Source of the DNA: Flavobacterium suncheonense GH29-5 = DSM 17707
GTDB lineage: Bacteria > Bacteroidota > Bacteroidia > Flavobacteriales > Flavobacteriaceae
Length of the DNA: 64,000 nucleotides
Assembly (NCBI RefSeq): GCF_000430025.1
Contig: NZ_KE387021.1
Location: forward strand, 195,434 to 259,433
Direction: 5' to 3'
The position numbers were made by a program, and so were the translations under genes. Below, piece by piece: positions 61,848 to 64,000 of this stretch (position 1 is the stretch's first letter; each line of letters starts with the position of its first letter). Below the pieces are notes generated by a model, which saw only the letters and a list, made by a program, of their open reading frames with translations, did no database searches and had not been told where the DNA came from.

Positions 61848-63549
61848 GTTAGTGGCAAGCATATTACACTCTCCAAAAAAATTTACTTATGAAAATAAAA
61901 ACAATTAAGATTAAAAACTTTAGAAGTTATAAAGATGAAGTTGAAATTGAATTCGGAGACTTAACCGCTTTTGTTGGAAAAAATGACATTGGAAAGTCAA
62001 CAGTTTTAGAAGCACTGGACATATTTTTCAATGATGGTAAAGGAATAATAAAACTAGACAAAGAAGATATTAATAAACAAGCACTTGCCGCTGGTGACAC
62101 AGAAACTGTTATCACTGTTTGCTTCGAAGAATTGCCAACAAAGATTGTCATTGACAGTACAAATGAAACGACATTAGAAAATGAATATCTTTTAAACTCG
62201 AATGGTCAGCTTGAAATAATTAAAAAATATACAAACGCAGGGAAAGAAAAAGTGTTTGTCAAAGCTAACCATCCAACAGGCAATAATTGTGCTGACTTAC
62301 TGCAAAAGAAGAATACAGAACTTCAAAAAATCATTAAAGAGAACTCCATTACTTGCAGCAACCAAACAATTAACGCTGTAATGCGAACAGCAATTTGGCA
62401 GCATTTTACTATCGAACTTGATTTGTCTGAGATAGAAATTGATGTTACTAAAGGTGATACAAAATCAATTTGGGATAAACTTCAAACGTATTTACCCCTT
62501 TATACTTTATTTCAATCAGATAGAAAAAATAGTGATGGAGATAGTGAAGTTCAAGACCCATTAAAAGAAGCTGTAAAACAAATTTTAAATGACCCTGCAT
62601 TAAAAACTAAATTTGATGAAATTGCTGACGAAGTAAAAACCAAATTACAAGATGTTGCGACGAGAACATTAGCAAAGGTTCAGGAAATGAATCCTGAAAT
62701 TGCAAGTAGTTTGAATCCAGTAATTCCAGAAACAAACAGTTTAAAATGGAATGATGTTTTCAAAAGTGTTTCAATCACAGGAGACGAAGACATTCCAATT
62801 AACAAAAGAGGAAGCGGCGTAAAGCGTCTTATACTTTTAAACTTCTTCCGTGCTGAAGCAGAAAGAAGAAAAATTGAAGAAAATATTCCGAGTATCATAT
62901 ACGCAATTGAAGAACCAGAAACATCTCAACACACGGAGCACCAAAAAAAACTAATCAAAGCTTTTTTGGAACTTTCTAAAATTGCAAACACACAAGTAAT
63001 AATAACTACTCATAGTGGGACGTTGGTTAAAGAGTTAGAGTTTCAACATTTAAGACTCGTAAAACTTGACAATACAACCAAAACTATTGAGAAAGTTTTA
63101 CCAAATTGCCTTCCCAATCCATCTTTAAATGAAGTAAATTTTTTAGCGTTTACCGAAGTTACAGAAGAGTACCATAACGAATTATATGGCTATATTGAAT
63201 TGGAAAGTGAAATGACAAATTTTAGAAATGGAAAAGCGACTATGGCATACAACAAACAAAGGAGAGACGGGTCAATTGTTGTTGAAAATGTGGTTTTGAC
63301 TGATTATATAAGACATCAAATCCATCATTCAGAAAATACACATAACACACGATTCACATTTCAACAGTTGTCTGATTCTGTAAATTTGATGAGAACTTTT
63401 ATACAGACATTAATAACTTAACATGCCAGCCACTAACAGCTGTTTCGCGCAATTGCTGGTTTTTATTTTTAAGTGTTCACGAAAAACGTTTATATTTAAC
63501 AGAAAATAATCCGTTCGCTGGCTTCACAACTGTCGCGAAGCCGCGGAAC
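61848..63549 (+). mobile_element. Integron-type gene cassette candidate with a single ORF
   Basis: The unit starts at a core GTTAGTGGC (61848-61856), contains one ORF (61889-63421) and ends in an attC-like palindrome that begins with GCCACTAAC (63429-63437), the exact complement of the starting core. In integron cassettes the attC inverse core pairs with the core at the cassette's own 5' end, which is just this pattern. The ORF starts 41 bp after the boundary and has no strong promoter between, as is usual in cassettes. The core does not fully fit GTTRRRY, and no integrase is visible, so this is inference. Confidence 0.5.
61889..63421 (+). CDS. OLD/RecF-type AAA ATPase with C-terminal HEPN-like R-x4-H motif; putative defence protein
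   Basis: This is a 510-residue ATPase of the ABC/RecF/OLD type. It opens MKIKTIKIKNFRSYKDEVEIEF; Walker A is GKNDIGKST (residues 30-38), the ABC signature region is NKRGSGVKRLILLNFF, Walker B is IIYAIEEPETSQH, and the H-switch is VIITTHSG. The TOPRIM nuclease of true OLD/GajA proteins is absent. Instead the C-terminal ~90 residues end VLTDYIRHQIHHSENTHN, giving R475-H-x3-H480, which fits the HEPN ribonuclease pattern, then a helix LSDSVNLMRTFIQTLI. ATPase-gated HEPN nucleases (PrrC, RloC) cut tRNA in phage defence; a related role here is inference. It is the only gene of a cassette-like unit. Confidence 0.8.
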   Translation: MKIKTIKIKNFRSYKDEVEIEFGDLTAFVGKNDIGKSTVLEALDIFFNDGKGIIKLDKEDINKQALAAGDTETVITVCFEELPTKIVIDSTNETTLENEYLLNSNGQLEIIKKYTNAGKEKVFVKANHPTGNNCADLLQKKNTELQKIIKENSITCSNQTINAVMRTAIWQHFTIELDLSEIEIDVTKGDTKSIWDKLQTYLPLYTLFQSDRKNSDGDSEVQDPLKEAVKQILNDPALKTKFDEIADEVKTKLQDVATRTLAKVQEMNPEIASSLNPVIPETNSLKWNDVFKSVSITGDEDIPINKRGSGVKRLILLNFFRAEAERRKIEENIPSIIYAIEEPETSQHTEHQKKLIKAFLELSKIANTQVIITTHSGTLVKELEFQHLRLVKLDNTTKTIEKVLPNCLPNPSLNEVNFLAFTEVTEEYHNELYGYIELESEMTNFRNGKATMAYNKQRRDGSIVVENVVLTDYIRHQIHHSENTHNTRFTFQQLSDSVNLMRTFIQTLIT

Positions 63550-63557
63550 GTTGGCGG
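63429..63557 (+). mobile_element. attC-like imperfect palindrome (cassette recombination site candidate)
   Basis: About 128 bp. The outer left element is CCACTAAC (63430-63437), the outer right GTTGGCGG (63550-63557). Inner paired boxes are TTCGCG (63444-63449) with CGCGAA (63534-63539) and CAATTG (63450-63455) with CAACTG (63527-63532), with a bulged base between the right-hand boxes. A loop of about 70 nt separates the arms. The outer arms do not pair perfectly because, in cassette logic, the right core belongs to the next cassette. Confidence 0.5.
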
Positions 63558-63586
63558 TTATTTTAAGAAAAATACGTGAATAAATT

Positions 63587-64000
63587 ATGAGAATAGCTTT
63601 TGGTTGGTATAGTTTTAAGGTAAAATCTTATTCTGCTAAAGATTTAGAATTAGATATAGAACAGTGGAAGGATTCAAGTTTTGAAGTTCGACAAAAAGTA
63701 TTTCATTTATTTTGGATTCCTGTTTTCAGCTTAGGTAAATTATACGCTTTAAAAAAACAAGGTAAATTATATGATTTACAAGAAAATATTGTTGTAAAAA
63801 TTAGAAATAAAGGCAGAATTAGAACCCCTTGGTATTCTTTTTTACTTCCAATTTTGCTGATTGCAATACCAATAATTACTGGAATTTATATTTACATTGC
63901 AGAATCAATAATGAAAAATAATCATTATAGGGAAGATAAAAAACAATACGAAATTGCAATTACTGATGTTCAAAATAAACTACAAAAATTATCCAAAAAT
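63587..64000 (+). CDS. Hypothetical membrane protein, N-terminal part, runs off the window (second cassette gene)
   Basis: An open frame of 138 codons reaches the window end. It starts MRIAFGWYSFKVKSYSAKDL, followed by FEVRQKVFHLFWIPVFSLGKLYALKKQGKLYDL, a pattern I recall from Bacteroidetes hypothetical proteins. A transmembrane helix follows at about residues 87-107 (SFLLPILLIAIPIITGIYIY), then a Lys/Gln-rich helical part (NHYREDKKQYEIAITDVQNKLQKL). No zinc or enzyme motif. It starts 37 bp after the core GTTGGCGG, as would the first gene of a new cassette. The gene is AT-rich like the preceding cassette gene. Confidence 0.75.
   Translation, partial: MRIAFGWYSFKVKSYSAKDLELDIEQWKDSSFEVRQKVFHLFWIPVFSLGKLYALKKQGKLYDLQENIVVKIRNKGRIRTPWYSFLLPILLIAIPIITGIYIYIAESIMKNNHYREDKKQYEIAITDVQNKLQKLSKN

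Overview
The window looks like a chromosome segment from a Flavobacteriaceae member, most likely Flavobacterium or a close relative. Three things support this. Many gene starts carry the Bacteroidetes-type -7 promoter element TAnnTTTG, and conventional ribosome binding sites are rare. The gene content is typical of the group: a TamB-like protein next to tsaD, a GldL-like mini-protein, an OMP_b-brl_3-type TonB receptor, PiT with DUF47, and an ATP-grasp RimK fused to a retropepsin-like domain. Most of the segment is core chromosome. No rRNA, IS element, CRISPR array or complete prophage is visible.

Layout. 1-7.2 kb: divergent tamB (partial) and tsaD-rsmE-DUF4159, a secreted M43 protease, and an AI-2E permease/methyltransferase/secreted protein operon. 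7.2-7.6 kb: a three-tRNA operon (Ser-Pro-Arg, minus strand). 7.8-16.6 kb: thiolase, NlpC/P60 hydrolase, gyrA with a TPR gene, clpC. 16.8-20.4 kb: the RimK fusion, then a tight operon of small membrane or uncharacterised proteins (YetF-like, TMEM175-like, SRPBCC, GldL-like, DUF1304) preceded by an 8-bp microsatellite. 20.4-34 kb: housekeeping genes (hutH, TlpA-like, nnrD, gcvT, yebC, a cysteine synthase-like enzyme, oligopeptidase B, ebfC, an RluA-family enzyme, threonine aldolase) and prfB with a programmed +1 frameshift. 35-37.3 kb: a PiT/DUF47 phosphate operon whose promoter carries two perfect 11-bp direct repeats that resemble a PHO box. 37.4-60.7 kb: acyl-CoA carboxylase, an M1 peptidase, menE, arsC, a TonB receptor, fumC, corA, hutI, a formimidoylglutamase-like enzyme, a DEAD helicase, hsp20, a hybrid histidine kinase and ettA. 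Histidine degradation is represented by three unlinked genes (hutH, hutI, hutG-like).

Accessory end. After ettA come an eight-copy 11-bp tandem repeat and a GC-richer gene of unknown function. From about 61.85 kb the sequence has the architecture of an integron-type gene cassette. A 9-bp core (GTTAGTGGC) lies 41 bp before a single ORF, and its exact complement (GCCACTAAC) opens an attC-like imperfect palindrome of about 128 bp after that ORF. The palindrome ends in a second core (GTTGGCGG), followed 37 bp later by another same-strand ORF that runs off the window. The first cassette gene encodes an OLD/RecF-type ATPase whose C-terminus carries an R-x4-H motif like that of HEPN ribonucleases, so an anti-phage or abortive-infection role is plausible. 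No integrase is visible. This is the part of the window most worth following up.

All calls are read from sequence motifs and recalled family knowledge. No search, folding or alignment software was run.
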